Source: Sergeia podlipaevii | Lineage: Eukaryota > Euglenozoa > Kinetoplastea > Trypanosomatida > Trypanosomatidae | Length of the DNA: 64,000 nucleotides | NCBI GenBank assembly: GCA_030849805.1 | Contig: JASANZ010002240.1 | Location: forward strand, 31,159-95,158 | Reading direction: 5' to 3' | Part shown: positions 1 through 11,200 of the stretch, piece after piece | How positions within the stretch are numbered: position 1 is the stretch's first letter | Layout of the letters: each line of letters opens with the position of its first letter | Translations under genes and position numbers: made by a program | Notes under the pieces: model-generated | The model's database searches: none | What the model saw: the letters and a program-made list of their open reading frames with translations, nothing else | Told to the model about the DNA's origin: nothing

Positions 1-1142
1 CTGCCCTCGCGACCGTTGGGTGGTACCCAACCTTTTTCGTTGGCCGTGCAACTTGCTGTGTCCTCCCCTGTCGCTGCGGCTGCGGATACAATCGACGACC
101 CTCACGTGATTCTTTTCTTCGCAGAGGTGACGCCGCCGAACTTTTGCTTTCAATCACATTCACATAGCGCCGTTGCGTGAAGCATGAGGGGGAGGAGAAT
201 GAACGCAGCAACATGCTGCCGCTACTGGTACCGCTACTGATACCGCTACGCGCGCACAACGACCGTCTAGCGTACGCATAAACAATGGCACAACCCACGA
301 ACTGTTGCTGCGCCACTGGTGGCTGCATAGCTCTGCACAAGGACAGTGTGAACAACCGCATTTGTGATGAACACGGCGATGAAACTACTAATCAAATAAA
401 CTAGAAAGTAGGCGATTCTTTTTCGTTACGTTATGCTTTTAAAGTAAAAAAAAAAAAGCAAAATACGGCGTTGCTTAATCTTTCTAATTGCATTCGTTAA
501 TTGCAGGGAGAAAGAACAACACATGAGACTAAGAAAAGAGATGTATAAGTATAAATAACAACAAAAAGGTGAGGCAAGGGAGCACAATCATCGTTGCTGC
601 ATATAAGAGAAACAACGACCTTCTTATTGTGAAAACACATGAGCACATACACGGAAAAAAAGAGGTTCTTTGGAGGCACCATGTGATAGTTTTCATTTTA
701 CGTTGTGTGGTATTAGCTTTGCTTTACGTCATAACCAAGACTCCATTTCTGAAAAAAAAAAAAAAAAGAAGACATCGCGGCGCTTTTTTTTTTCCCCCGA
801 GGTAAGGGGAGTGTGAGTGATCTTAACCATATCGATTCAGGTATACTGCGTTTCTTTTGTTTTGCAATGCTGTGGGAACTGGTCCTTGTGTCTTTCCTTT
901 CCACCAGGAGCGGTTGTTCTATTCCTCATTCGTGCTTCTCTTCTCTTCTCTCTCTTTCTTTCTTTCTCCCCTCTCGCTTACTTATTTGAAAAAAAAAAAA
1001 AGAAGAATAATAAAAATATAAAGGAAGAAATAAAAAAGAAAGAAAGAATGGATGTAAAGCATGAGGCCAACTTCTCCTATTCATAACCGACCAACAGGCA
1101 AACAAAAACAAAACGAAGTAACAAAAAAAAAAAGGAAAGTGC
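1..1142. other. Left-edge non-coding region with an ambiguous open frame
   Basis: No gene can be called confidently. Bases 1-180 are richer in G+C than what follows and are open in plus frame 1 up to a TGA at 178-180 (59 codons, running off the window edge). Two minus-strand frames are also open over the same bases, so strand and reality are undecided. If the plus frame is real, its gene ends convergently against the minus-strand gene at 1143. From about 420 onward the sequence is A/T-rich with poly-A runs (446, 751, 990, 1121) and looks like intergenic or 3' UTR DNA. No tRNA or snoRNA signature was seen. Confidence 0.4.
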
Positions 1143-2264
1143 TCACTCACGCTGCCACGCCGTCTCATCATCTGAAGCTGCTGTAACACCAGACAATTCC
1201 ATCTCCTCCGCCGCGTTCACTGTTGTGTCGTCGGCCCCACTCTCCTCGCTCCTGGGATAATCATCTTGCGACCGCTCTGCTGCCAGCGCTTGCTGCTGTT
1301 CCTGCTCCGCTAGGGTCAGACCAAGCTCCTCCTCGCCGTATAACACGTGCCGCAGACCTACCAGCACGGGCTGCAGCACCGCAAGCCGCGGGAGAGTGTC
1401 TAAGAAGTAAACAAGCCTTTCTGGGCGGTTCTCTACAGAAGAGGAGAGAAAAAAAATTGGTTGATATCGAAAAAACGTGTCGTGAATGACAAGGGAATGC
1501 AGCAACTTCATATCAATAAACCGGCGTGATCGCACTTCACTAAACACGCCGTACGAAGTCACCTGTAGCCCGATGCCACGTATTGCAAGCACCTCCTCCA
1601 CATAGACACGAACATACGCGCTCCACAATCTAAAGAGTAGTGCTCCGGCGAAAACGAGAAGAAATCCAAGACGCACCTTCACCGTAAATGCAGCTTCCAA
1701 GTGTCTCCTGCCAACCTCTAGCGCATTGTTATGGGCTGTTGCGTGCCGCAACCAGCCGAGCACTCCCACTGCGGCAGACATCGGCACTGTACCGCCGCTA
1801 TAGAAGGAATTGGAGCTCTTTATTATAAATGGGAGAGCCAGCACGATCACTAACGCTAACAAAACAAGATCATTCGCAGTCACGAGCCGCAAAAGGGGCG
1901 ATGTCCTGTGTGGCGCATCTATCTGATTCTGTCGACACACCCGGTACCCCCGCATGGCGTCGCTGTACTCCACACAAACCAGCGTGACAACTGCCTTCGT
2001 GTTGGTGATGTGATTGGTCACTACTGTAGTCTCTTTTAGTGGAAGTCCGTTACCATCATGTGCGAAGGAGGAGTATACACCGCCGGTGCCAGAAGGCGAA
2101 AAAACAGCAAAGTCCGCTGTGGCATTCTGTCGCGAAGAAGACGGCGACCCGTATGCTGCGTTGGCGGGAACACTGGAAGACCCGTGCGATACTGCACAAG
2201 CCGCAGAGGGCGAAGAAGAGCGAAGAAAAAGTGCCCCTGGGGCCGACTTTTCCTTCCGGGTCAT
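1143..2264 (-). CDS. PIGH: GPI-GlcNAc transferase subunit PIG-H-like protein
   Basis: Predicted subunit of the ER complex that transfers GlcNAc to phosphatidylinositol, the first step of GPI-anchor synthesis. The 373-residue protein has a low-complexity Ser/Ala-rich N-terminus and two hydrophobic segments (around LVLLALVIVLALPFII and VRLGFLLVFAGALLF). These are followed by a PIG-H-type block: EEVLAIRGIGLQV, then FIDMKLLHSLVIHD and an aromatic-rich strand, which matches the family pattern of an I-R-G-[LI]-G-[VL]-Q strand followed by a V-I-[NH] strand. The longest frame begins upstream at a GTG; the first ATG is at 2264 (MTRKEKSA), which is used here. It lies downstream of a polypyrimidine tract and AG near 2322. 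GPI anchors are abundant on trypanosomatid surfaces, so the gene is expected. The acidic C-terminal tail is extra to the family. Confidence 0.72.
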   Translation of the reverse strand: MTRKEKSAPGALFLRSSSPSAACAVSHGSSSVPANAAYGSPSSSRQNATADFAVFSPSGTGGVYSSFAHDGNGLPLKETTVVTNHITNTKAVVTLVCVEYSDAMRGYRVCRQNQIDAPHRTSPLLRLVTANDLVLLALVIVLALPFIIKSSNSFYSGGTVPMSAAVGVLGWLRHATAHNNALEVGRRHLEAAFTVKVRLGFLLVFAGALLFRLWSAYVRVYVEEVLAIRGIGLQVTSYGVFSEVRSRRFIDMKLLHSLVIHDTFFRYQPIFFLSSSVENRPERLVYFLDTLPRLAVLQPVLVGLRHVLYGEEELGLTLAEQEQQQALAAERSQDDYPRSEESGADDTTVNAAEEMELSGVTAASDDETAWQRE

Positions 2265-2321
2265 TGTCAGTTTTTTTGTTGTTGTTGCACTCACTCGCTC
2301 ACTCACTCACTCACCTAGATA

Positions 2322-2340
2322 CTAAAATGAAAAAGAGAGG
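2322..2340 (-). promoter_or_regulatory. Predicted spliced-leader acceptor for the PIG-H-like gene
   Basis: Read on the minus strand, a C/T tract (about 2340 to 2324) ends in TTTTAG with the AG at 2323-2322. It is the first AG after the tract and lies about 58 nt upstream of the ATG at 2264. This supports starting at 2264 and fits trans-splicing; it is inferred from sequence only. Confidence 0.5.
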
Positions 2341-2703
2341 TGTACACTTGTTACAACAATAAAGCAAATCTAAATCTGGTATAGTAGTATTCTTTTTTTG
2401 CTGCTATTGGTATCGTTGTTTCTTACCGATGTAGTAGGGTTGACTCTCTCTCCTCTCCCATATACCAAAAAAAAAACACACTTTTTTTCTTTGCTTCTTA
2501 TTACCACTGAACGTTTCCTTGTGGCGTTTTGTAGAGCTATCTATCTATCTATCTATATATATATATATATATATATACGTATATAATGAACTTTTTTTTT
2601 ATAATGGGGAAGATTAACTCTCGGCAGTGTTTTGCTGCGACGAAAGCAACAAATAAATAGAAACAGCAACAACGGAAAAACGAAAGAACGAGCAGTCGTT
2701 TCG

Positions 2704-2736
<33 letters not shown>

Positions 2737-3105
2737 AGTATAGCCAAAGAGTGCAGAAAAATAGAAAGAAACAGGAAGAGCACATATGATGAGCAGTACT
2801 TCTCTGTATGTCAAAAAAAAAAAAAACATACAAAAACAATAGCTAGAAGATTTATATATATATATATATTAAACACACACACATTAAATATTCTTTCTTT
2901 GTTCCCTCGCTTAGGACGAAACGTAAAAATCAATGACCAAAACTACACACGAAGTGAGTACTCAAAACATGCACAATGCACATGCATACAGCAACTGGAT
3001 AAGAAAAAAAAAAAAAACCATTCCCATCACCATCTTGTAAAAGAAAATGTACACAAGCACACACACATATATATATATTTCATTGCCATAACAAACTTGC
3101 GTGCT
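2341..3105. other. A/T-rich intergenic spacer with TA microsatellites
   Basis: Nothing coding was recognised. It contains a (CTAT)/(TA) microsatellite at about 2537-2577, further TA runs near 2712-2732 and 2853-2868, and A-runs (2813, 3005). It should hold the 5' part of the PIG-H transcript unit and the 3' UTR of the transporter to the right. Confidence 0.6.
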
Positions 3106-4989
3106 CTACAAAATTTTTGAAAGTGATTCCTCGTCGTCAAGAGCGGTAGAACTACCATTCACGCAAAGCAAGTTGGCAGCAGGGATGAGCAGACGATATC
3201 TCGCAATAGCAGCCGCACTAAGCACCACAAGAGAGCACACAATGACGTCCATTTTTACTAACCAGATCGACACAGGTGGTGCTCCTGCAGCTGTAAAGAC
3301 AGAAGAAGGCACAGTAGAGACGACATGAGTAGCATTAGCCACAGGCGCTGTCACACCCTGATCATTAGCTCTCACAGTTAGCGCAGCGTACCCAGTGCTT
3401 CTTCCGGCGAGTGCGGAAGTCAGACCCACCACAACATCAGACGCATAGAGACACAATGAATCGGGGAGCGTGTAGCCAAGATTTCCAATAGCGTTCAGCA
3501 ATGTCAGCACGGTACCGGCGTCTTGAGGAAACCGGCGAGCCACTGTGCTGGCGACTGCCATGTTTCCCACAAAAGAAAAAGACCCCACGGAGGCAAAACA
3601 AAGAAAAAGAGGAAAGGCAATTGCTGGGCCATACCACCGCCCCGTGCTCGGAGACGCGATGAAGATGAAGCAGCCACACGATATGGATGATAGCACGAAC
3701 TCACAACCCGATACGCCGCGCAAGACACGCGCAGGGTGAACTTTCTCAAGCAGCCGCGGCGCTGCCAAAGAACCCACGGCCAGCTGCACCAGCATCGCAA
3801 AGGTACGATAAAACGCTACGTCTGACGCCTTCAGCACCTTCAGAGCAATCAGTCGCGGCTCCACAAGACCATACGCTGCTACTGGCCACCCTCGTGTAAG
3901 GAAAATAGTAAGTATCTCTCTCAGTCCATGTGTGCGGAGCAACTCGCCCATTGCCCCCCGTATTCCCATAGAGACGTGCTTCTGTGGCGGTGGAGGGGAG
4001 GGAGAAAGAGCTACGCAAGCATGAGACCCCGCCTTCCGCATAGTGATATGCAGTTTCATCCCATATGCAGTTTCCCCGTCTGACGTATGAACAGTCGCCA
4101 TGCTGCCTGCGCCAGTACTCTCCGCACATTCAGCGCTGATAGCTACCGTGGACGCGGCCGCCTTCAGAGGTCTCCTTACTGCCAACAGTGCCGCAAGCAC
4201 CGCCGAGCCAACGCAGGCGCACCCACAGCCAATCACAAACGCCGATATAGTGCACACGTGAGGATACGCACCGTTCATCTGGATAAAAATATAGCACGTC
4301 AAGATACCCCCTATAGTGCCTCCAAGCTGCAGAGAGCCAGGGATCTCGGTACACTTCAGAGGGAGCCCCTCCACCGCCCACGCGTCAATAGCCACGTCCT
4401 GTGTAGCACACCCCACCGTCAGAACGAAGAGTACCCACCACAGCTCAAACAAACGTCCACGGTGGTGTGTAGCATCTTCAAACAACGCGTCAGCACCATC
4501 GCAAGCCACAAAGAAGTAGCCTGATGCAAGTAGTAGCTGAAGCCCAATTACCCACTGCGCACGGCGGTGAAGCCATGGCACGCGCTCTAAGAACACAGAA
4601 AAGAATCGCAGAAGCCACCTACGCACTAGACGAGTTGACTTATTGCATAAAGCGCAAGCAGCAAGGCTCCTAGAGGAACCAACACTAGCCTTCTTTCTCG
4701 CCTGCATCTCCTCCTCTTCCTCCTCCTCCTCGCTGTGGTCTTCACTTCCTCGCTGCCGTTGATGGCTCGACCGATGACGGTAGTAGACACGATCTACCAC
4801 AGGCGCCCACAGAAACTTCAAGGTGAAACTATACATGGGGATCCCCAGAGTTGCAATGTCTGAGGTAGAAAAGAGAGGAAAGCGCTGAAGAAGCAGCAAG
4901 GGGGTGACGATGACCGTGCCTTTGGCGAGCCCTTGGCTAAAGTAAAGACAAGTAATGATGACACAATGAAGTACATTAGATTCTGCCAT
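3106..4989 (-). CDS. Acetyl-CoA transporter (SLC33A1/AT-1-like MFS), copy A
   Basis: A 627-residue polytopic membrane protein of the major facilitator type that resembles SLC33A1, the ER/Golgi importer of cytosolic acetyl-CoA used for luminal acetylation. Family features visible: YFSQGLAKG in TM1, the FTLKFLWAPVVD motif after TM2 (family pattern S-x-K-x-L-W-A-P-x-V-D), and TQDVAIDAWAVEGLP in the middle helices (family T-Q-D-[IV]-A-[VI]-D-x-W-A). The loop after TM2 is long, acidic (E-run) and contains a C-x2-C pair (ACALCNKS). The ATG at 4989 agrees with the paralogue at 5659-7512, which aligns from the first residues. The two genes are about 670 bp apart in tandem. The actual substrate could be another metabolite, as the family is small and little tested in protists. 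Confidence 0.8.
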   Translation of the reverse strand: MAESNVLHCVIITCLYFSQGLAKGTVIVTPLLLLQRFPLFSTSDIATLGIPMYSFTLKFLWAPVVDRVYYRHRSSHQRQRGSEDHSEEEEEEEEMQARKKASVGSSRSLAACALCNKSTRLVRRWLLRFFSVFLERVPWLHRRAQWVIGLQLLLASGYFFVACDGADALFEDATHHRGRLFELWWVLFVLTVGCATQDVAIDAWAVEGLPLKCTEIPGSLQLGGTIGGILTCYIFIQMNGAYPHVCTISAFVIGCGCACVGSAVLAALLAVRRPLKAAASTVAISAECAESTGAGSMATVHTSDGETAYGMKLHITMRKAGSHACVALSPSPPPPQKHVSMGIRGAMGELLRTHGLREILTIFLTRGWPVAAYGLVEPRLIALKVLKASDVAFYRTFAMLVQLAVGSLAAPRLLEKVHPARVLRGVSGCEFVLSSISCGCFIFIASPSTGRWYGPAIAFPLFLCFASVGSFSFVGNMAVASTVARRFPQDAGTVLTLLNAIGNLGYTLPDSLCLYASDVVVGLTSALAGRSTGYAALTVRANDQGVTAPVANATHVVSTVPSSVFTAAGAPPVSIWLVKMDVIVCSLVVLSAAAIARYRLLIPAANLLCVNGSSTALDDEESLSKIL

Positions 4990-5658
4990 GCTGAGATGTG
5001 TGTGTGTGTGTGTGTGTGTAAGCGTATGTATTCTATATTGTCACAAATCCCTTCTGTAGTGGTATGAAACTAGCCAATATATCTATGTGTGTGCGTATCT
5101 CTCTGCACTTCCTCGCACTATACTCAAAGCAACTATACATATATGCTCGTGACGCGCAGAGTATAAATGAAAAATGATAGCGATGCGACAGTTCGTTCTT
5201 CGACCGTCAGCACCACCACCACCACCACTCTCTCCCTCTCCCTCTCTCGACCTACTTTCGTGTATGTTCCTACGCCCCTTTATACCAAATAGGATTACGC
5301 AAGACCCACTACGCTTCAATACTAACACAGTACAACAAGCAAAAAAAAAAAAAATAGCAGATCAAGATAACGGCAATATATATATATAAAGAGAGAACAT
5401 AAGAAAAGAAAGTTAAGTGGATATATCAGAGAGAGAGAGGCGGGGGGACGCAGTGCTGCACCTCATCCACTCCTATTAAAATAATTGCTGTCAGTGTAAT
5501 TCATAATTCATGTCTTCGACTCGGTTTGGCCAATTAAAATATAAAAGAGTACTTCCATTGGACAACATTTCTTTAAAAGAAAAATATTTTTTTTTCTTTT
5601 AAGTCACAAAAACAATAATAGTCACTCATTATGATTTATTATTGTTGGAAGCCAATAT
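4990..5658. other. Intergenic spacer between transporter paralogues
   Basis: No gene was seen. It holds a GT microsatellite at about 4996-5019 directly before the copy-A start codon, a pyrimidine-rich CCA/CTC stretch near 5210-5250, an A-run at 5341-5354, a TA run at 5374-5388 and a purine GA run at 5428-5441. Confidence 0.6.
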
Positions 5659-7512
5659 TCATAGGTCTGCAAGGTCCTTTCTATCATTGCATATTACATC
5701 GCACCCTTCCTCTCCATACTCCCTCTCGCGTGCCTGAAGTGCTGCTGCTTCTTCCTCTTCGCCTGCCATTGCATCCAAACGCTCGGCGGCGGGGACAAGA
5801 AAGCGGTACCGTAGATACGCCCCTAAAGAAAACATAACCGCAGACAGCACCAACACATCCATCTTCACCCAGTACCACGCTAGCTCCTTCTTTCTCTTCC
5901 CTCCTCCATAGTGCTCCATTGCTGAACTCGTTGCCTCCACCGCTGACTCTGACGAGGAAGTTAGAAACACATGCGCGTAGCTCGTATCGCGGTCAACCCA
6001 CGCTGACGCTGCACGGACGATGAGAGAGGCGGCATAGAGACACACAGTAACGGGGACACCACGGCCAATGTTAGCGATGGCGTTAAGCAAAGAAAGCACC
6101 CCGCCTGTGTCATGAGGAAGACGATGAGCAAAAACGCACTGCACAGCGACATTCCCAACAAAAGCGAACGTGCCCAGACCATACATGGCAAGCGTCAGGG
6201 GAAGCAAGACCGCGGTGCCAAACCACCCCGCGGCAGAAGGTAGTGCAAAGACCAAGAAAGCCACGGCAGCAACAACGCAAAGAAGGAAATCAATACCAGA
6301 AACGTACCGCAGAACACGCGCGCCATGTATGAACTTTAGCAGCCGTGTCGCTGCCGAAGCGGCAAGGAAAACCTGGAGAACGGTGCTATAAATACGATAA
6401 CGTGCCACAGCTGCGGCGGACACCGTGCGCATAGAGATAAGCCGCAACGTCACAAGCGGCCACACACCAACTGGCCAACCTCGGGTAAGTAATATAGCGA
6501 TATAGTCACCCATCCCTCTTGTTTTAAACAAAGACGAAGCAGTCTTGAGTGCAGTACGTGCGCTTGCTTCGGACTCTGCTACACGGGCCGCATTGGGTAG
6601 TGGACGCATGCAAGCCAAAACAACACCGGCGATGGCTGTCGTGACGCACGCCGTCGCACAGGCAACACAGAATACGACCATCGTGCACGTGTCGGGGAAC
6701 GATGAGTTCAACTGGACAAACACATTCGCAAAGGAGACGCCGATGGCGACACCGGCGAGTTGAAGCGACCCGGCAGTAGCCGCTCGCGTCTTCGGCAGCC
6801 CCTCCACCGCCCACGCATCCACCGCCACATCTTGTGTAGAGTTCGCCAGGGCAAGAACCATTAATAAAACCCATAAGTGGAAAAACTCCCTGCGGTCTCG
6901 CATGGCAACATCAAGAAAGGAGTCCCCTCCCGCTGCCGCGAGCACAATAAAGCACACCGCCATTGCAAGTTGCAGAGCCAACACCCATTGAATACGCCTG
7001 TGCATTCGAGGCCCCTTCGCAGCCTCAGCGTCGGCTTCTTCTTCCTCCAGACCAGAAACCTGCAAGTCAGTAGCGCCGTAGCTACGCTTACAAGAAGGAC
7101 ACGCAGCGCTATCACTTGGCTCCGCCAGCACGGACGCCTCCCCTCTCATGATAAAAACACGCTGAGATTCATCGCCGTCACGTCTTTCATTGTCTTCGCG
7201 TTGCTCTACGTGATTTTGCTGTTGGTACTGCAATAGTGGCTCTGTGCAGGCACGTGGTGATGTAGAGACGAAGAAATCCGCCACCTTTCTGCCAAAGTAA
7301 AAACGATCCACAAGCGGAGCCCAAAGAAATTTAAGAGAAAAGAAGTACATGGGAAGATCCAAGGTGGCTTGGTCGGCGATTGAAATTTCAGGGTATCGCT
7401 GAATGAGAATGAGCAGGATAGCACTCAGTATTCCCTGGGCGAGTCCTTGTGTACAATAGAGAGCTGCAATGACAGCACAGTGCAGCCGGTGCCCCGCCAC
7501 TGAGAGTCCCAT
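5659..7512 (-). CDS. Acetyl-CoA transporter (SLC33A1/AT-1-like MFS), copy B
   Basis: A 617-residue paralogue of the adjacent transporter with the same architecture: YCTQGLAQG in TM1, FSLKFLWAPLVDRFYF after TM2, and TQDVAVDAWAVEGLP in the central helices. The same cytoplasmic loop is again long and low-complexity but keeps a C-x2-C pair (AACPSCKRS) at the equivalent place, preceded in both copies by an A-S-V segment. Divergence between copies is large enough for the tandem duplication to be old. The start ATG at 7512 gives an N-terminus collinear with copy A. The predicted role is import of acetyl-CoA or a related CoA/nucleotide metabolite into an endomembrane compartment. The C-terminal tail is acidic and probably cytosolic. 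Confidence 0.8.
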   Translation of the reverse strand: MGLSVAGHRLHCAVIAALYCTQGLAQGILSAILLILIQRYPEISIADQATLDLPMYFFSLKFLWAPLVDRFYFGRKVADFFVSTSPRACTEPLLQYQQQNHVEQREDNERRDGDESQRVFIMRGEASVLAEPSDSAACPSCKRSYGATDLQVSGLEEEEADAEAAKGPRMHRRIQWVLALQLAMAVCFIVLAAAGGDSFLDVAMRDRREFFHLWVLLMVLALANSTQDVAVDAWAVEGLPKTRAATAGSLQLAGVAIGVSFANVFVQLNSSFPDTCTMVVFCVACATACVTTAIAGVVLACMRPLPNAARVAESEASARTALKTASSLFKTRGMGDYIAILLTRGWPVGVWPLVTLRLISMRTVSAAAVARYRIYSTVLQVFLAASAATRLLKFIHGARVLRYVSGIDFLLCVVAAVAFLVFALPSAAGWFGTAVLLPLTLAMYGLGTFAFVGNVAVQCVFAHRLPHDTGGVLSLLNAIANIGRGVPVTVCLYAASLIVRAASAWVDRDTSYAHVFLTSSSESAVEATSSAMEHYGGGKRKKELAWYWVKMDVLVLSAVMFSLGAYLRYRFLVPAAERLDAMAGEEEEAAALQAREREYGEEGCDVICNDRKDLADL

Positions 7513-8290
7513 TGGGCCACTAAGTATAACAACAACAAAATAAAAAGGGATGATATACGTAATATACAGATAGATATATATAAGTTACTTATCCTTTTTA
7601 TTTTCTTCTTTCTAAAGCATCTACAATACCGCGATGATAAGCTTTTAATGATTTATTCACAATGACTAAATATAAATATATATATATGAAGCGAAAGAGC
7701 GCTTCTCCGCCGAGGGGGGTATGTGAGTAGTCGCTCGAGATAAAAAATAATAATAAAAGTGAGTAGTAAATACACGACCCCAAGCTAATAGCAGAAGAGA
7801 TTCCGTTGTATATGTATGTCCGGGGGGGGGGGGGGAAGAGAGAGAGAGATATGTACGCGCTTGAGCACAGACCTTATGTTGAAGAAGGGGGAGGAGGAGA
7901 AAAAAAAAACGCAGACACACAAACCTGCAGTCCGGCAGCTCTATCAAGGAACGCATTTGAGAGGCACAAGGGAACGAAAAAAGGTAGATAGAAAGAAAGG
8001 GATACAGTGAGTTCTAAGCGATTATATGAAAAGATGAAACAGTAGTTGCATTTAGTGTTCCAGCGCAAACAGAAGAAAAAAGAGAGAACTAGATCTATAT
8101 TCTTTTCTTTTGTGTGTGTATTTTTTTTTAATGCAGAGAGCAGTAACATGTTCAGTTCAGCAAAAACTCATAGTAGCAAAAAAAAAAAAAAAAAATCAGC
8201 AAGAAGGTAATAAACTATTCGCACTCTCCCTTCGACGATTCAGAATGCACACTGCACACGCGGTATACACACACACACACACACCGAGTA
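7513..8290. other. Intergenic spacer with a G14 homopolymer
   Basis: No gene was seen. A run of 14 G lies at 7822-7835, followed by a GA microsatellite. A-runs occur at 7902 and 8179-8195, and an AC microsatellite at 8268-8284 precedes the XPF stop codon. The XPF 3' UTR and the transporter-B 5' UTR must lie in the two halves. Confidence 0.6.
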
Positions 8291-11200
8291 CTACCCCACG
8301 TCCACACTGAAGGGTGAATGAAGATACTCATATAGCATCTTTGCATCCTTCAGCTCCATCACGTTTTCTAGTGACTCTTGCGACACGGTCGCCAAACCTG
8401 CCAAGGAGCCGCACATTTGCATAACACGGGGAGCATTCCCGGGGGTAACGCCTGGAAATCGTGAAAGCACACGAGCTGCATAATGAGCAAGTTCCCTGTC
8501 CGCTGCGCTGCCAGCACCACCAGACTCCAAATCGCCACTGCCCCTGTCGCCTGTACGTGTGAAAGATGTCCCTTCTTCAGCAGAAACTATCGCCGTACTC
8601 GTTAGCGAAGGATCGTTGGGTGCCACGTTATCGGTCGCCACGGTTCGCTTGAGCGTCATCAACATGGCGGCCGAGTGTGCAGGGCTCCGCGACCACATAA
8701 AAGAAACTCGCGGAAAGGCCGCCATGAGTCGTGCGGTGCGCGCGTACAACGTGCCATAAATCGTGCCTTTATTACCAGATCGTGCCAAACTGCGAGGACT
8801 GTTGTCGGTGTGAAAAGTAAGCCGGAAGACACCCGCCTTCGAGAATTCAATCAAGCAAATGGGCCTGGCGTACTTGCGTGACATGGCAGCAAGTTGATGA
8901 AAAATGCGGCCGGATTGCAGCGATTGAACGTAGTCCCGCACACCTTTGCGCTCTACAGCGTAGCTACTGCTCAGTACATAGTCTGCTGTGGCTAATGTGA
9001 GCGGCACAACTTCAATGCCCTGGCAGTACAACGCGTAGGGGAGCGGACAGCGGAACTCGCGCTCATCAAAAACAATCACCGGTGGGCCGCGAGCGAGCAA
9101 TGTTTGGCCGTCAAACGCGGTGTTGCCCATGACAATTTTGCCCTTGAGGTGCGCTGCATACATGGATCGGCGTCGTGTAGAATGCGCTAGCGCGAGTCCA
9201 CTACGCAACGCGTCTTCCGTCTTGCGCAACGACGACCGACCAGCAAGCAGCTGGCCAGTGAGCGAGGCTTTCACATGCGCAAGCGACTCAAAGGCCTCTC
9301 GCTCATCTGCCACCGTGTTGGCAAAGTCTTCGTCAGTGAGTGAAGAGACCACCAACTGTGCCTTGAGGCCGGAGAGCTCTGCGACTGATAGTTCGTCCTG
9401 AAGCATCTCCAGCATGCGTACCATCTGGAGCCGTTGCTGGGAAAAAATTATCCGCTGCACACGCGCAAGTCGGGCTCTCACCGTGCGATGGGCCTCACCC
9501 TGCCCCTGCCTACTGGGCTCCTCTTCGCCTGACGACGGCGGAGAAGCAACGTGGAGACGATCGTGCGTGCCACGGACCATAGAAGCCAAACTGCTCACAG
9601 AGAGTTGGTTGCCATCCACCACAACTACATGTGGGTACTCATTGGCATTCTCTATATCACGGGGGCAGAGTATAGCCATTCCGCCACCTACGCTCTCGAG
9701 TAAAAAGCTGGGGACCTCTCGAGTGTTGATGGTGTTGTTCTTGCTAGCGCCTCCGTCGGCTGCGGTACCCCCGCTATCACCATTAACTGTTGATTCCTTC
9801 TTCGAAGCATCAGAAAAAGAGACTTCAAGAGCCCTTTGGGCGTGCTGAAGAGTTGTTGTCAGCGGAGATTGGGAAAGCAGCACATGATGCAGAGAGCAGG
9901 CGGGCATAATAGGCGGATGTGAAGAGGGCATCGACGACTGACCGCGTCCTGTACTACCTCGAGAGCCGCCCTCCGCAGCGACAATCTGCGCCACGGACTG
10001 GCTGAACAGGGCCCCAGGACTTCTCCCCTGAGTAGCGCCGCCACTCACTGTATCAACTACCTCAGCATGTCGCAGCCCTCCCTCCTCGCCCTCCTCTGGG
10101 CTCACTTCCTCGAGACTGTCATCATCCTCCTCGTCCTCCGCGTTGATGTTCGTTGCTTGCATCCACTGCTCGAATGAACTTTGTGCCGCACTGCCATCTT
10201 CGTTTCCACCTGAAGGCAACTGCACAACATCCTCGCGGCCGTGCTGCGCCGACGTCCCACGATCACAGGATGAAGAACCACAGTGCAGACGCCCTGCTGG
10301 AGTCGCAGATGCCACGCGTACCCCATATCGCGCTTGATATTTCCTTAAAAAAATGCTGAGCTGCAGTTGCTGAAAGGTCTGAAGTGAACTCAGCAATCGC
10401 TGCACACACGTTAGCAATTCCTTCTGGGAATACACCACAACAAGCAGCGCTGGTGGTGATGACAGACCAGCATTGGTCGTGCCATCACCGCCCTTGTCCT
10501 CCTGCATGTGCTTCCGAAGTCGTCGTTGCGTGTCACGACACCACGCCGCAGCGAGTCTGTGTACCACCTCTAAAATGTAGTTAATGTCATCTTTATTTGG
10601 AATAAGGATAACTTGAGGCGAGGCACTTGGAGGACCCGCTGACACGACTTGAACCTCCTCTCCCTCCTCTTCTTCTTTCCTGTCCTCGTCATCGACGTCG
10701 CAGTCTACCACGGTCGCACAGCCAGCGCTACGCTCGCCGCTGAGGTGACTGTCAGGCATGCGATCAAGCTCAGCCTCACCAGCGGTATCACTCACGTGTG
10801 GTGCTCTGAAGCTACCAGGAAAAACATTTGCTGTCGCACCAACAACGGTCATAGAGCCGATACGATGAGAGGCAATGGTGACGATGTCGTTGTAGTGAGA
10901 AGAAAGCGTCCACATGGCGGCGGGCGGTGCGCCACCCAAGCCATCCCTTTTCCCGCTGCGCTTCTCCAGGGAGGACTCGAGAGCCAGCAAGAAATCAAAA
11001 CTACTGCCGCGGCGCGCCACCCGCCGCAGCCACCGCACATCCAAAAGCGACTCTACCAGCGCTCGATAAGGCCAGCGCGGCTCGTTGGCATGAAGAGCGG
11101 CATGCAAGTCAATGTCCAGATCGCTGTGTTCCACGTGCAGGCATGCTGCATTCGTGATACCAGCGAAGCAAAGAGCCTTGACGGTGCCGAGGCGGCGCCA

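Noticed and set aside
1143..2306. Longer PIG-H start at 2306, and likewise longer starts at 25625, 37384, 43261 and 60018
   Set aside because: Each begins at GTG or TTG. The first ATG in the same frame is used instead, in two cases supported by a predicted acceptor and in one by an aligned paralogue.
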